Assembly (NCBI RefSeq): GCF_047948215.1
Contig: NC_134456.1
Span: forward strand, 65,305,529-65,369,528
Direction: 5' to 3'
DNA length: 64,000 nucleotides
Origin: Lycorma delicatula
Taxonomy: Eukaryota > Arthropoda > Insecta > Hemiptera > Fulgoridae
The position numbers were made by a program, and so were the translations under genes. The notes below the pieces were generated by a model. It made no database searches and was not told the DNA's origin. It saw nothing but the letters and a program-made list of their open reading frames with translations. Positions 1 through 11,866 of this stretch are shown in pieces (the first letter of the stretch is position 1; every line of letters starts with the position of its first letter).

Positions 1-560
1 AGTTTAACCATAGATGTAAAACCCTTTTCACAGAGGTAAGACATGGCAAAAGAGATAAATATTTTCAATGCTTGCAAGACTAAATTTCCATATTCACTTT
101 GACAAGTAAGTGAATAAATTGTAACAAATCTTCAGATGTGAACTGTAGTTTGTAACGTTTTATTGGCAGTCATTATGATGAGCTGATCATGAATCTCAAC
201 CAGTACCTTAGCAGCTGCAAAAACATTTTCACTACATGGATTCAATACACATCTCTTCAAGAAATCATTTTTATCTTCCAGGAAATACTCTGTCAACTGA
301 ATTTTTAGCTTACGTAAATGCATATTCATGATATCCAAAATGTGGTGAACAGTGTCTTCTTCATCCAAATTTTTCTCAATATAATCAGAATTGAATGGAA
401 ACATAAAAAAAAATTTGCTTTGAAGGTGTAATGAAAGCATGATATTTGTCATTAATAAAATGTTTTTATCATATCCTTGTAAATTCACATTTAAGTTGTT
501 TAAATGCGAAAAGACATCAGCTAAGAAAGCCAATAGCAACGTATACCCATCATTCTGTAA
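1..560 (-). mobile_element. hAT transposase fragment, C-terminal part
   Basis: The minus strand reads as the C-terminal part of a hAT-superfamily transposase of the ZBED5/SCAND3-like group. It includes LLAFLADVFSHLNNLNVNLQG, and near the left edge SYLCEKGF, the C-terminal dimerisation motif of hAT enzymes. The open stretch at 132-578 has 148 codons, but the frame is broken before the LCEKGF part. The upstream half of the same copy lies at about 3740-4730, split off by a LINE. The copy runs off the left edge. It is dead: transposase pieces are in several frames and no terminal repeat is visible. Confidence 0.8.
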
Positions 561-921
561 AAATATTGAAAATGGCATTTGTTTTTAGATCCTCTGTTAT
601 TTTTCTGATCCTTCTGCACCCTGTCTTTTTTTCTGAGTTGAGATTGTACGTACTAGCTGTTTCAGAAGTCTTCAATTTTGCATCCTCATGATATGCAAAG
701 AATCCTAGCCTCCTCTTACATGGTATCAGTGATGGGTTTGTAACTTTGTACACAACTTTGTTGGGCACAATCAACCACTGCCCATCTTTCTGGTAATTTT
801 ATTGATGAATTCTTCTTTCAATTTTATGGAGTCTGTCTGTCTCTGATTGTACGTTCAGGTGGAAGAGTGTTTCTGCTGCATAAGCTGCTTCCGGTTTTAT
901 AACTGTGTTGTATTTTTTTAA

Positions 922-1076
922 CTATGTGTATATTTTTGCAGTTAATAATATGAATTTTTTATTGTTTATTTTTTCAGCTATGTGTGTATTTTTGCAGTTA
1001 ATAATATGAATTTTTTATTGTTTATTTTTTCAGCTATGTGTGTATTTTTGCAGTTAATAATATGAATTTTTCATTT
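922..1076. repeat. 56-bp tandem triplication inside the LINE
   Basis: Nearly three copies of a 56-bp unit start at 922, 978 and 1034, each beginning CTATGTGT. On the minus strand each unit translates to the same short peptide (KINNKKFILLTAKIH). This corresponds to LINE coding sequence between the RT core and the C-terminal part, so a coding segment was triplicated after or during insertion. The copies are nearly identical, which suggests a recent expansion compared with the rest of the decayed element. Confidence 0.9.
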
Positions 1077-2654
1077 TTGTGTACCAGGTTTCTATTGTAT
1101 GTGTATCAAGGATTTTCTTTAGGTTTTGTTACTATTTCTTCAAGGTATTTAAATTGGGTTATTATTTTGATTTTATTACCATTTATGTTTACTTTTTTAA
1201 ATTGTATTGGTTTTTAAGGCAAATTTCTGTCTTTTTGAATGGTACTTTGAGGCTAACTTTATTTGCAATGTTTTGAAGTTCTAATATCTGTGATTCAGGT
1301 TCATTGATGTCATTTGCTAGTAGTGCCAAATCATCGGCGAAACAAAGACAGTCTGTTTTGATTTTTTGAGCCATTTCCTCATTACCATTTCTAGAGCACA
1401 TTTAAATAATAGCGTTGAGAGTCTTGATGCAGTTCCATTTTGATCTCAAATGGTTCCAAAAGCTTGCCTCTGAATTTCACTTTGACTTTGTGTTTGTGAG
1501 GGTCAGTTTTATCATGTTTATTAATTTGGAATGTAGTCCAAGCTGTCTTAGAATTTTTTGTAGGGATTCTCCATAGATGCAGTCATAAGCTTTCTTGAAA
1601 TCAATAAATGTTATCACCATGTCTCTGTTTCTTTTCCTGTTGTAATCAATTATTAGCTTGAGACTTGTGATCTGGTCTGGACAGCTCTTCTAGGGTTTGA
1701 AACCTCCGATATTCTCCTAGTTTCTTCTTGAGTTGTAAACTAATCCTGTTGGGGATGATTCTTCAAAGAATTTTGTTTGTTATGTCTAAGAGTGAGATTC
1801 CCCTGTAATTGTTAAGGTCTGTTTTGTCCCCTTTTTTGTGTAGCAGTTGGATGAGAACTGTTGTCCAGTGTTCTGGTAGTTGTTCTTTGATGCAGACGTT
1901 GACAAGCTGTTGATGAAGGGACATTTTTGCTGATCTTCCTGCATGTTTCCAGATCTCTACAAAAGACTAAATCTTCTCTCGCTGTTTTGTAAATCTTCAC
2001 CTCACCCAGTGCTTTGTAGATTTGTTTTATTGTGGAAGGGTTGATGTTTTCTGGTGGTGTTGAAGCTCTGTTGATTCTTTGCAATTTAGGAGTTTGTTGA
2101 AATATTTAGCTAGGATTTCCATATTGTCTTTATTGTTATGGGCCAGTTTACCATTTTCATTCTTTATTATTAGGGTTGGGGTTCATATTTTTGGAGCTGA
2201 ATTTGTAAGGTGTTGCAGTATAGTCTCTTGACTCTGTGTTTTATTGAATTCTTTATTGACTTCAATGTGTCTTTATAGTGTTGTCTTTTTATTCTCCCTT
2301 GGGCTTCGGGTGGTTTCTTTTCTTTATTTTACTACATTTTGGAAGGACGTTTCTGATTTTGCCTAATGCTTAATGTTTTAATGCTTGTGTTTATGCTTAA
2401 TGTCTTTTTTCCACTGTTCGTCACATTTGCTCTTCCACCAATGACTGAGGTTTTTTATGGGATTTTACTGGGGCTAATTCTTTGTGGTTTGCTTAAGGTT
2501 GTTAACTAGATCTTAGACTTTATCCGTGGTTTTTATTTTTTCAGCTGCTTTTTGGAATTTTCATTCTTGATTAGTTGGGTCGGGTTCATTTTTCTTTTAG
2601 TTTTAGGAGCTTGGTTTTGTTACTTTCTTTGGGGAGTAAATTTAATTTTCATTT

Positions 2655-2699
2655 TGACTACATAGTGATCTGACCCTATTGCAGATCACTATGTAGTCA
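2655..2699. repeat. Perfect hairpin, 18-bp arms, 9-nt loop
   Basis: Arms 2655-2672 and 2682-2699 (TGACTACATAGTGATCTG and its exact complement) flank the loop ACCCTATTG. It lies in the endonuclease-coding part of the LINE, where the continuous protein reading is disturbed. A snap-back duplication of one arm is the simplest explanation. Confidence 0.95.
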
Positions 2700-3617
2700 T
2701 GTTGGAGGACTTTTACATTGTAGATCTTGTGGTGGTGTTTATCCATGAAGACATGGTCTAGTTGCCATTCTCCTTTAATGTAATCTGGGTATTTCCAGAT
2801 TTTGAGGGTTCCTCTTGAAATATGTGGATTTCAAGATTAGGTTGTGGTTTCTGCAGATATCAATGAGTGTCCATCTGTTTTTGTTCATTTTCTTTGGGGC
2901 GTGCCATTTTTCGATAATGTCGGGACCTTCTTTATCTGCCTAGTTGAGCATTAAAGTCTGATTAATGGTTTAAGACGGTTCTTGGGGATGTTATTTAAAG
3001 TCAGGTCGGGTAGATCCCAGAACTTTTCTCTTTCTTTACAATCTTTTGGAGAGTTATTTTTATTATTAGTGGCTGCATGGGTGTTCATTATAATGTACAT
3101 TTTATTAGATGCTTTTAGGGTGAGTGTTGAGATTCTTGGGGACTATGTATGGAGATTCTTGTATGGAGTTTATAATTTTGAAGTGGACTAAAACAAAGCC
3201 TGTTCCAAACTGTGGGATATATTTCTTCTCTCTTCAAGTATACCTTTACATACCAGGAATAGAGCCTTGTGTCCTTGAGATTCCATGGTATCCTGGTCAG
3301 CATTTCTTATTTCCTGCAGACCCATGATGAGAATTTTGTGTTGGTCCTTTTGGCCAGTTATTATTTTTAGTTCACCGGTCTACATGAGTGAGTTTAAATT
3401 GTGTGTGGAAATCTAGGTGATTTGCTTCAATTTGATTTTGGACTTTGTATTTTTTTGTGCGTGTGTGTGGCATTCAGGCATTCTAATGCTTCCGATCACA
3501 TGTTATCTTCTAAGTGGCAGCCCACCTTATCCAAATGCTGCCTTCCAGAACACTGCTGTTGCTTGGTTCAGCTGGTGGAGTATTCCTTAAAAGACCTTTC
3601 ATGGTCAACTGTCAAGG

Positions 3618-3692
3618 GATCATCTGTGGTGGGACTAGGACCCAAGTGATCATCTGTGGTGGGACTGTCAAGGGATCATCTGTGGTAGGACT
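3618..3692. repeat. Three copies of a 19-bp motif at LINE 5' end
   Basis: GATCATCTGTGGTGGGACT occurs at 3618 and 3648, and with one change at 3674. The copies lie within longer diverged repeats that include AGGACCCAAGT. They are at the presumed 5' end of the minus-strand LINE, so they may be the remains of 5' UTR monomers. Confidence 0.85.
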
Positions 3693-3739
3693 AGAACCCA
3701 AGTTACAACTCTAGATGTGATCAAATTTTTATTTTTTGT

Positions 3740-4730
3740 TCCGGATATATCCAGGCGCACCTTGTGGAGGCTCAATCCAACTTTTTCTAAAGTTTTTATT
3801 TTGGAGAAAAGTTACAATGTCTGATTCTAAACATTATACCTTCTTACTTCTATATGGAAAAGAAGTGATTTTTTTCTTTTCACCCATTTCATCGCATAGT
3901 TTAGCAAACACTCTAATCTGCAATGGTTGACTTTTAATAAAATTAACAATTTTTACGGCTTTACAAAGAATTTGTTAAGAGATTTTCTGGCATATATTTT
4001 GTGGCCAGAATGTATTTGTCAAGAAAACAATGCATCCATTCTACCCTTTGTATAAGATGATCTTTTAATTTCTCCAGAAATCCACTGTTTTTTCCTGTTA
4101 ACGCCTTAGCACCAACACTACATATACTGGAATACATTTTGTCCAATCTGTCTTATAGTTTTTAATAGCTTATAAAAAAACAACAAAACGACACTGTCCT
4201 GTTGCATAACCAGTATTGATTTGCAAAACAACATATTTTTTTTATTGATCTGTCCTATCGGATTCATATCTCACCAAAACATAAGAACTGAGAAATGTTT
4301 GCCACTTCTGTTGATTCATCAAACTGAATATTAAAAAATTCTCTTGCCAAATTATCTGATTGTGAACATCAGTAGCCATATCATCTATTTGCTTTAATAC
4401 TGTCACTAGAAGTGGGAACACTGATCATATTAATTGCAGCCAGCAATGTGAGGTTTTCTGCGATTGTACAGGGTTTGGACATCTTTGCTATTCATAATGC
4501 TATGAGATAAGATGCTTCAAGTGCACTTTTATCAGTATGGCTTGATTTATAAATAGAAGCTTGTTGATTTTTCAAAGTATGTAATTCTCTTTCAAAATAT
4601 TCCAAGGGTTTGCTTTTATGATCCAGAAGTTTAGTTTCCAAATGTTGAATTAATTTTGATAGCTTCATGCTTTCATCAGAGAGAACTAAAAAGTAAACAA
4701 TGCACTGTGGTTTTCCATTCAATGAGGTAA
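3740..4730 (-). mobile_element. hAT transposase fragment, N-terminal part
   Basis: The minus strand reads MNGKPQCIVYFLVLSDESMK, then SKLIQHLETK, YFERELHTLKNQ, IAKMSKPCTIAENLTLLAA, and further on VGAKALTGKNSGF with CFLDKYILATKYMPENL. This order matches ZBED5/SCAND3-like hAT proteins: a BED-type finger, the PHTIGE-like segment and the catalytic GA-A-TG segment. In the finger the second cysteine of the first pair is replaced (CIVYF). Stops and frameshifts are frequent, so it is not functional. It continues at 560-1 after the LINE insertion. Confidence 0.8.
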
Positions 4731-4739
4731 AACCATAAT

Positions 4740-7700
4740 TTAATAACCTGCCACTGTACTAAAAATTATTTAAATTGATTTTATTGACATTTATATACCA
4801 ATCGGTTCACTGATGCACTTCATTTGTTCACAAATTTATCCTTTTTATATACGAATCTAATTGAAAAAAAAAACCCAGTTTTTTTTTTCGCACACTAACA
4901 TGCCCCGCACACTAAAAAACTGAAACCTCAATTATTATTTTCGAAGAAACTACACTTTTAAAAACTTAAATAAAGGCATAAGACACATGCTTTACATTCG
5001 AAACTAAACTGACGTCTGCAATCCCTTACACACCTCTTTTGTAATGCTGAGAGCATGATGTGTTTAAAGGTATCATATGCATGTTCAAACATGAAGTTCT
5101 CACAGTAACTATTATGCAAACAGACCAAATTACAAGGAGCATGTACTCATCAAGTTGGAACCTGTAAATTGCTCATGTTTGTACAATTCATACAAACATG
5201 TTCATACTAGTCTCTATCAACACAGCTAAATAGTTTCAACTAGTTTTCATTGTGTTGTAATTGAGGGTTGCAAAATATTAATTGTATACTTTTTAACTTC
5301 CTGGGGGTCATGGAACTGAAAAGGTTGAGATTCACTGGTATAGACAATCTTTTGCTTTCTTTGTTGACTGTTCAGTTACAGCTATTAGTTATTTAAAAAA
5401 AAAATATAGATAAATATTATTTTTTAACAGCTTTATAATTGTACTTTTTGTTAATTTTTTATGGTTTGTTTTTATATTCAAATCTATTTTGAACAATTCT
5501 TTATAACTACTGACAATGATTGTTTAAGAATTGAAATAAGCATTTTTTTCTTGAATTTTATTTTTTATAAATGTAATTTTGGCATACTCTTAGTTATTTT
5601 ATTTCTGAAGTTGAAATAATTATGACTTTCTATAGAGTTTATATAACAGTACAAAAGTCAACTAATTAAATAAAAAAAAATAAAAAACCACCAACTGACA
5701 TGCACATGCAAATTTCACAATACTAATTAATAATCTTAACTTAAAAAAAAAAACCTGTAATGGACATAAAATCACAATCAAACTAACTATAAGCTTGGTT
5801 TTTTATATGTTTAAATTATTTTAATAAAAAATAATAATATAAATAGACTAACTCTTTTGTTGCATATTTGAATTTGAATTTTGACTTGATTTAGGCTTTA
5901 TTTACCTTAAGTTATACAGATTCATTTAATAAAAATCTAAGATTACAAAAAATATTTAACCTTTCAATGTTAGTTAAATTATATTCTGATAATATATTTC
6001 ATTTTATGCAGCACAACCTACTAGGTTTAACGCACTCATTGTACAGTTATTATATTCACATGCTGAAATGGGTTTTTGAATTTTTAATCAGTAAAATTCA
6101 CTTGCATAAAAATTCATTTCTGAAAAAAATGACTAATTGAGAAATTTAGCATCCATGCCCAAGGGTACTTAAATAGCTATACTATATTGTCAGATATAAG
6201 TAAAAAATATTACATTTTGATTTTTCAATCTTATATGGACAATCAAAAATTTATTTAGGCTGTAAACAAGACATATCCAAATTATTATTATTATTATTAT
6301 TACTAATACTTCATTTTATAATGTATCTCTCAGACGATATACTTAAAAACTTATACTAATATGTATTAATAATTGAAAATATACTTAAATATTTATAAAA
6401 ACAGTATAAATTTTACTCTGAAAAAAATCTCCAAATTGAGTAACTTCACAAATATTAGCTCTATCTTTTATTGCAATTTATATAATTAGATTTAGCTTGA
6501 TAATTCAAAAATATTTAAAAAAAAAAATAATTCAATAACTTTTATAAAAAATAGAAAACTATACTGCATATAAAATAAGTAATTTTAAATGTTGAATGAC
6601 AACAAACTTTTTAATTCCTACCACAGTTAAGGAAAAAGAGTAATACTCTAGGACCATCCAGTGCGGTCATACCATGGTACGGCACTCATATTCCACCTGC
6701 TTGTAAGTGCGGGTATATTAGCAATATTTTTAAATACAAGGTACATCCAAACATAACATTGAAGGTACTTGATTACTCTATGTTTAAAAATTGTGGATAT
6801 TATGAGGTTGAATTCCAGAAATTCCATGGCTATCTATTGGCTGGAATGTTAACTGCACATTCCTACAGTTCCAGAATAACTAAATATAACTGCCAAGCAA
6901 CAATGAAAATGTTAACAGAAATGTTATGTGCTACTTTCTAACTGCTTCCTTTTTGTATTCTCCACAGTGATTATGTGAATAATGTCAACAATAGAAATTT
7001 CTTTAAAAAATTAAGAAATGCTAACCAATACAATAATAGAGATTTGACATCTCTGTATTCTATTGGCATCCTCCAACAGATAGTTTACTTAAGTATTGTA
7101 GAAATTAGTTAAAACTATTTTAAAACAATAAATGAAAGCTGAAAATTCGAAGACTCCTATCCAATGATGTATTAATAGGAAAAATTGAAGGTAGGTTAGG
7201 GTCATTGATATTTAAACATTCTACAAGTCAAATGAGTTTAAAAGCAGCAAGACCAGTTTGAAAAGAATTCCTGATTATTAAATCATATTTATATATACAG
7301 AAAAATGTTAGTCACTAATGAAAAAATTAACTTCTAATAGCCCAAGATATGCTGCAGAACACAGCAATTACATTTTTTAAAAAAAATTATTCAAATTAAT
7401 CTGTAAACTATGATGAAACAGTAAAAGGATCAATAGAAATAAACAAAGCACATTTTGAAATATGTAGCAAAACTAATATGTTCTCAGATTGTATTGGAAG
7501 GCATAAAAAATGGTAATGAAAACCAACTGTTGGATGATTAATACACAGTATAAATTCATTAATTGAAATAACACGGTAATCAATTTTGAATAAATAAAAG
7601 AAAAAGTGAATCTGGTTTGCCGTTTTAAATGATAAAATTATAATTTAATTTAAAAGCAAAGTTTGCATAGGATAACTGTATATGAAACTATGACTATAAG

Positions 7701-10700
7701 TCACACCTGTTAAACTCATTCTGTTAAAACCCCTGAAATATGTCTCTTGTTTTATCACACAAATGTTTTTACGTGATAGATAAAATGGAAATAGAGGAAG
7801 CAATCAATCGCACAAAAATAGTTTGAGGACAAATTGCCAGTATGAAGTCACATTGGAATATTCTAAAAAATACCTTCTTAGTTTCTGAAGAAAGATTTAT
7901 GGTATGCAAGCTAATACATCCTGTAAATTTATAACTGGGGGGGTTTCTCAGTATAATTATATGAAATGTCAATTACATCTTTATTGTAGCTATATTTTGT
8001 ATACATTAATTTTTGACAACCTACATTTTGGTCCATCTAAGTTTGATTCAGGATTATACTACACATCCATATTATTCTAAATTATAGTAGAAAAATAATA
8101 AGTATGCATTGCGAGGATAAAAACAGAATCTAAATTTTTTTATAGCTTCCATAGAATATCTGCCTGAACCACTGTGTGCAAACACACGTCTTAATAATAA
8201 AACCAATAATTTATACATACATCAACAGATAAAATAAAATGCAAGAACAGTTAAAGCGTTTAAAGTAAACTTGTGCAAAAACATAAAAATATGTGCAATC
8301 ATAAAAAACTTAGCAAAAATAAAAGCTCTTATGTACAAATAAAAAATCACATTCATGAAATTTATAATGTACTAATATAAATTACTTAGGGAAATTTTTT
8401 CTTATAGTGGCATATAAATGCCACTCAATACTGACTATCCAGTACCCTAGGTTTCTCTACAGCTATTTCCCTTTTCCCTTCTCAGTCATAACCAAGTACA
8501 TACATGTCACATGTTAACCATTACGATCTTGCCAGTTGCAGTCATCTATGGTGTCAATACTGTCAATACTGAAGTATGGCTGTATCAGGTTCTGACTACA
8601 ATATGATGTACATTTCAATTCACTGCAGTTGGGTCTAAAATATTGAGGATATTACATAGAACAAATAAATAATTTATTAATGTACAGTGTAGTTTATTTT
8701 GGGGTTTTTCATTTTTTGAATTTTTAGAAAGAGAAACTGATTCTTCTCAATAAATAGTATCACAATTATTTTATTACTTTTGGCATGATAATATCCTCTA
8801 TTCAATAATCAGTTAGTTTAATAATTAGATTTTATTCAATTACTGCTGGATTTATTTTAATGCAAATTTAATTTTGTTAACTATTTACATTGATACAAAC
8901 TTCAGTTTATTAAAATTTATGAACACGTGTAGCAAAAGGGGTACATTGAAAAAGGTTGCTAACACAAAATCACAGACAATTCTGTATGTTATATAATAAA
9001 ACAAAAAAAAAAAAGTTATGCAGGTTATCAAACAGGATTGTAGGAAATTTTAAATACTAATATATTGTTACATATTTGGCAATAGTATCTATAACTTATC
9101 CTCTAATCATTGTACACAATATAATGATAGCAGCCACTGTATTTAATATGCTATATAAAAATTCTCATAAAAAACCAAATCACCACCATGTGGTCATCAA
9201 TGCTAGGAAAAAAGCAGATATCTGGGACTCTATACAAGTTGTAAATATGGAGTCTGAAATGAAATCTGATCGACAACAGAATATAAAAAATTAGAAATAT
9301 TAGTTAACTATAAGTACCACGATAATGTTTATCAATCTAGCTAATATTTTAAATGGCTAACTTATTCCTGATATAATAGAAACAGATTTGCATACCTGAA
9401 TGAATCTTACTACAAAATATTTCCATCTTAAAAATAAAAATTTCCCGATTAACAATTAAGTAGTTAGTTAAATATTAACAAAGTAGTAACAATAACCAAA
9501 TTAATGATTGACTACATATTATACTCGACTAACAAATAGTAATGATTAATAAAACAATTATATTTTGACAATTATACAATCTTAATAATCTGATAAGGTT
9601 TGAGTTAATTATCAATAATTTACAATATTAAGAGTACTTAACACTATCATGATGTAATATATTTTTTTTATGAACTAATGCCAATGACATCTTAAATCAG
9701 AAAGTTATTACTTCAGTATTAAATATAAAATTTAATTTCTTTTTTAACTGCATGCATAGAGTTATATTTCCTTAATACATCCTAGGCCAGCACAGTAACT
9801 AAGCTTTAACAGAACACAAGCTCTAACTACAGTAAGAAACAACATTAGCAAATGATTAGGTTTAGAGCAAGGGGCAAATACAGTGTTTAATCAGTCTTAC
9901 CATCACTCACTCACAACACTATTTATGAAAAAATAAAATACCCACTAATTAAAAAATTCTAGAAACAATATCCGTATTTACAACAGTACAATACTGTACA
10001 CCAAAAACTAAGAACCTACAGCTAAGCTGTAAAAACCTTCAAACCAAATCACAGTTCCAAGAAAAACTAAAACAATACCTGCTCTTTAAATCACTTGTAT
10101 TCAATAAAATTCTATTATTACATCATAGAAGATGATCAAAGAATTAAAAAAAAATTCTCTCAGATATAGATATCACATTTAATTTATTTCTTAATTAAAA
10201 TTTTTTAGTAAATGTTCATAATTATGATTTAAAACAAACACTTCATAAATTTTATTTCTGGTTTGTGAAGTTTCAGTACTTTAAACTTTTGGTAGTAATT
10301 TTAAAAAAAGTAAAAGAAAATTTGTCATAATGAAATTTCTTTTAGAATATATTCAATTACGGGTTAAGTGTAAGGCTAAATGGACTTGCCACAAAAATGT
10401 AGGTCTTCTATCACTTATGAAACAAACAATTATATTTAGAATAAAAATCTACAGCACTGCAATATACTACAACATGCATGTGCCATGAAAATCTGACAAC
10501 CCAAATTTAACATGACTGCACAGAGCCTACATCAACAAATTTGTTGAACTTCAGGAATTTTTTGATGAATTAGAGGTAGTGTTTAAACTTCAAAATTAAT
10601 TGGTTTCTTTAAAGAGATATACTTTTATTATATATACGTGTATTTTATCGTACGGATATATATATTTTTTAAATAATTGTTTCATTTGTTTATTCTAACT

Positions 10701-11700
10701 CTAGATACTTAAATACAAAAGTGGAATATCACAGGAAATATGTAAATTATTTGTGTTATCTATGCTTCAGTTAGGTTATGGAACCCCAAAATACTGGCTT
10801 GTAATAATTAAATTGGGTCTATAGCTCTAACACAGGTGCTATATAAATGAGATTACTAATGAAAATATATTCCAATTTCAATAGACATGTTAAAAAAAGG
10901 CAAGCACAAAATTTACACAACCATGTTCATTTTGATCCAGCTGTCCTAAATGGTGGCCAACCAGTCTTGACTTAATTCTACAAAATGTTCACATAATTTA
11001 TGTGAGAGGAGCTTTCTTTTTTGTTTTTAAGATAAATAATCTTTTTTTTAACTTTATGAACACAATGATTTCTTTCATAAAAAAAAAGATTGATAAATTT
11101 TTTATTGAAATAAAAACTGACAATATCTACAGGTAATGTGTTTCCCAACCACAACAAAAAAAAAGCATGACAGCAATGGAGAATAAAATAATTACTGTAT
11201 ACCTTACATTGTATTTGTAGTACTTAATTTATTCACAGAAACAGTTTTACCATAAATATAAAGATTCTGAATTTTAACAATATTTTATTACTACAATAAC
11301 TATTATGTTAATTCATCAACATATTTAACTCCATACTAATTGCTCTTTAGAGAAGATAATAATTAAACCCAGAGATTAATTTCCTATAAAGCATTTCAAC
11401 ATATCTATGTATTTAGATCATTAAAAATGACTGTTTATTTGTAAAAACATGCAATTATGAAAAAGTAATAATTTAAAAAAAAAATTAATTTCTAAAAGAT
11501 CTAAAAATTAATTCTACTTTCCTTAAACTATTAAATAAAAAAAGTTTTACTCCTCTGAAAACAAAAAAGGGCAGTTAAGTTTTAATTTATAGAACTGTAT
11601 TTGGAAAGAAGTAATATAGGCTTTACTCGCAACTACTAAAAAAAAACAAAAAAAAAAAAACACAAAGCAAGATGGCCACAACTGCCAGTACTGTGAGTGG
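4740..11700. other. AT-rich flank/intron, no gene recognised
   Basis: About 7 kb downstream of the last recognised par-1 exon. I see only AT-rich sequence with homopolymer runs, an (ATT)n run at 6281-6302 and a 10-bp hairpin at 5174-5200. All short open frames here lack recognisable motifs and coding-like composition. It could hold 3' UTR or a final par-1 exon (KA1 domain), but I searched the minus strand by eye for KA1-type sequence and did not find it. Confidence 0.6.
6281..6302. repeat. (ATT)n microsatellite
   Basis: About seven uninterrupted ATT units in AT-rich DNA. Confidence 0.9.
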
Positions 11701-11731
11701 TGCCAAGGCTTAATTTAGGAGTGGTCACTAC

Positions 11732-11866
11732 CTTTGTCGGAGAGGATCGAGGGAGGAATCGTGGTCGACTGGGGCCGGGGGCCGACTGGAGGTCGAGATC
11801 GACGCGGACTTGATATGGCCTTTACCAGCCCGACTGAGAGTTAGCCCTTCCCCTCCACCCAGCACA
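11732..11866 (-). CDS. par-1: par-1 exon K: spacer, cassette or terminal exon
   Basis: This 135-nt, phase 2-2 exon starts after GTGTTGGCAG. It encodes VLGGGEGLTLSRAGKGHIKS, then ASISTSSRPPAPVDHDSSLD and PLRQ. The KGHIKSASIS segment resembles the conserved H-X-KS-S-S segment of vertebrate MARK spacers. The exon is clearly GC-richer than its AT-rich surroundings. Its donor CAAAG|GTAGTG contains an in-frame TAG (11728-11730): reading through gives AGG-TAG and stops one codon later, while splicing keeps the frame open in phase 2. No downstream exon with the KA1 domain was recognised between here and position 1. Confidence 0.78.

Larger units (their letters stand above)
565..3700 (-). mobile_element. 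LINE (EN + RT) inserted in hAT copy, decayed
   Basis: Minus-strand fragments give, in 5'-3' order of the element: endonuclease pieces at about 3300-2650 (GTGFVLVHFKI, DHVFMDKHHHKIYNVKV), the start of RT at about 2080-1740 (LLHKKG-type segment, NNYRG-like), the catalytic block CFADDLALLAND at about 1350-1310, and the C-terminal LYAAETLFHLN-like and KRRLGFFAY pieces at 890-680. These are hallmarks of non-LTR retrotransposons with an AP-type endonuclease. The clade is uncertain (RTE/CR1-like rather than R1-like). Many stops and frameshifts are present. It sits inside a hAT copy, whose halves resume on both sides. Confidence 0.85.

Noticed and set aside
132..578. 148-codon open frame on the minus strand as a host gene
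   Set aside because: Its sequence is the C-terminal part of a ZBED-like hAT transposase, and the reading continues in another frame to the left edge.
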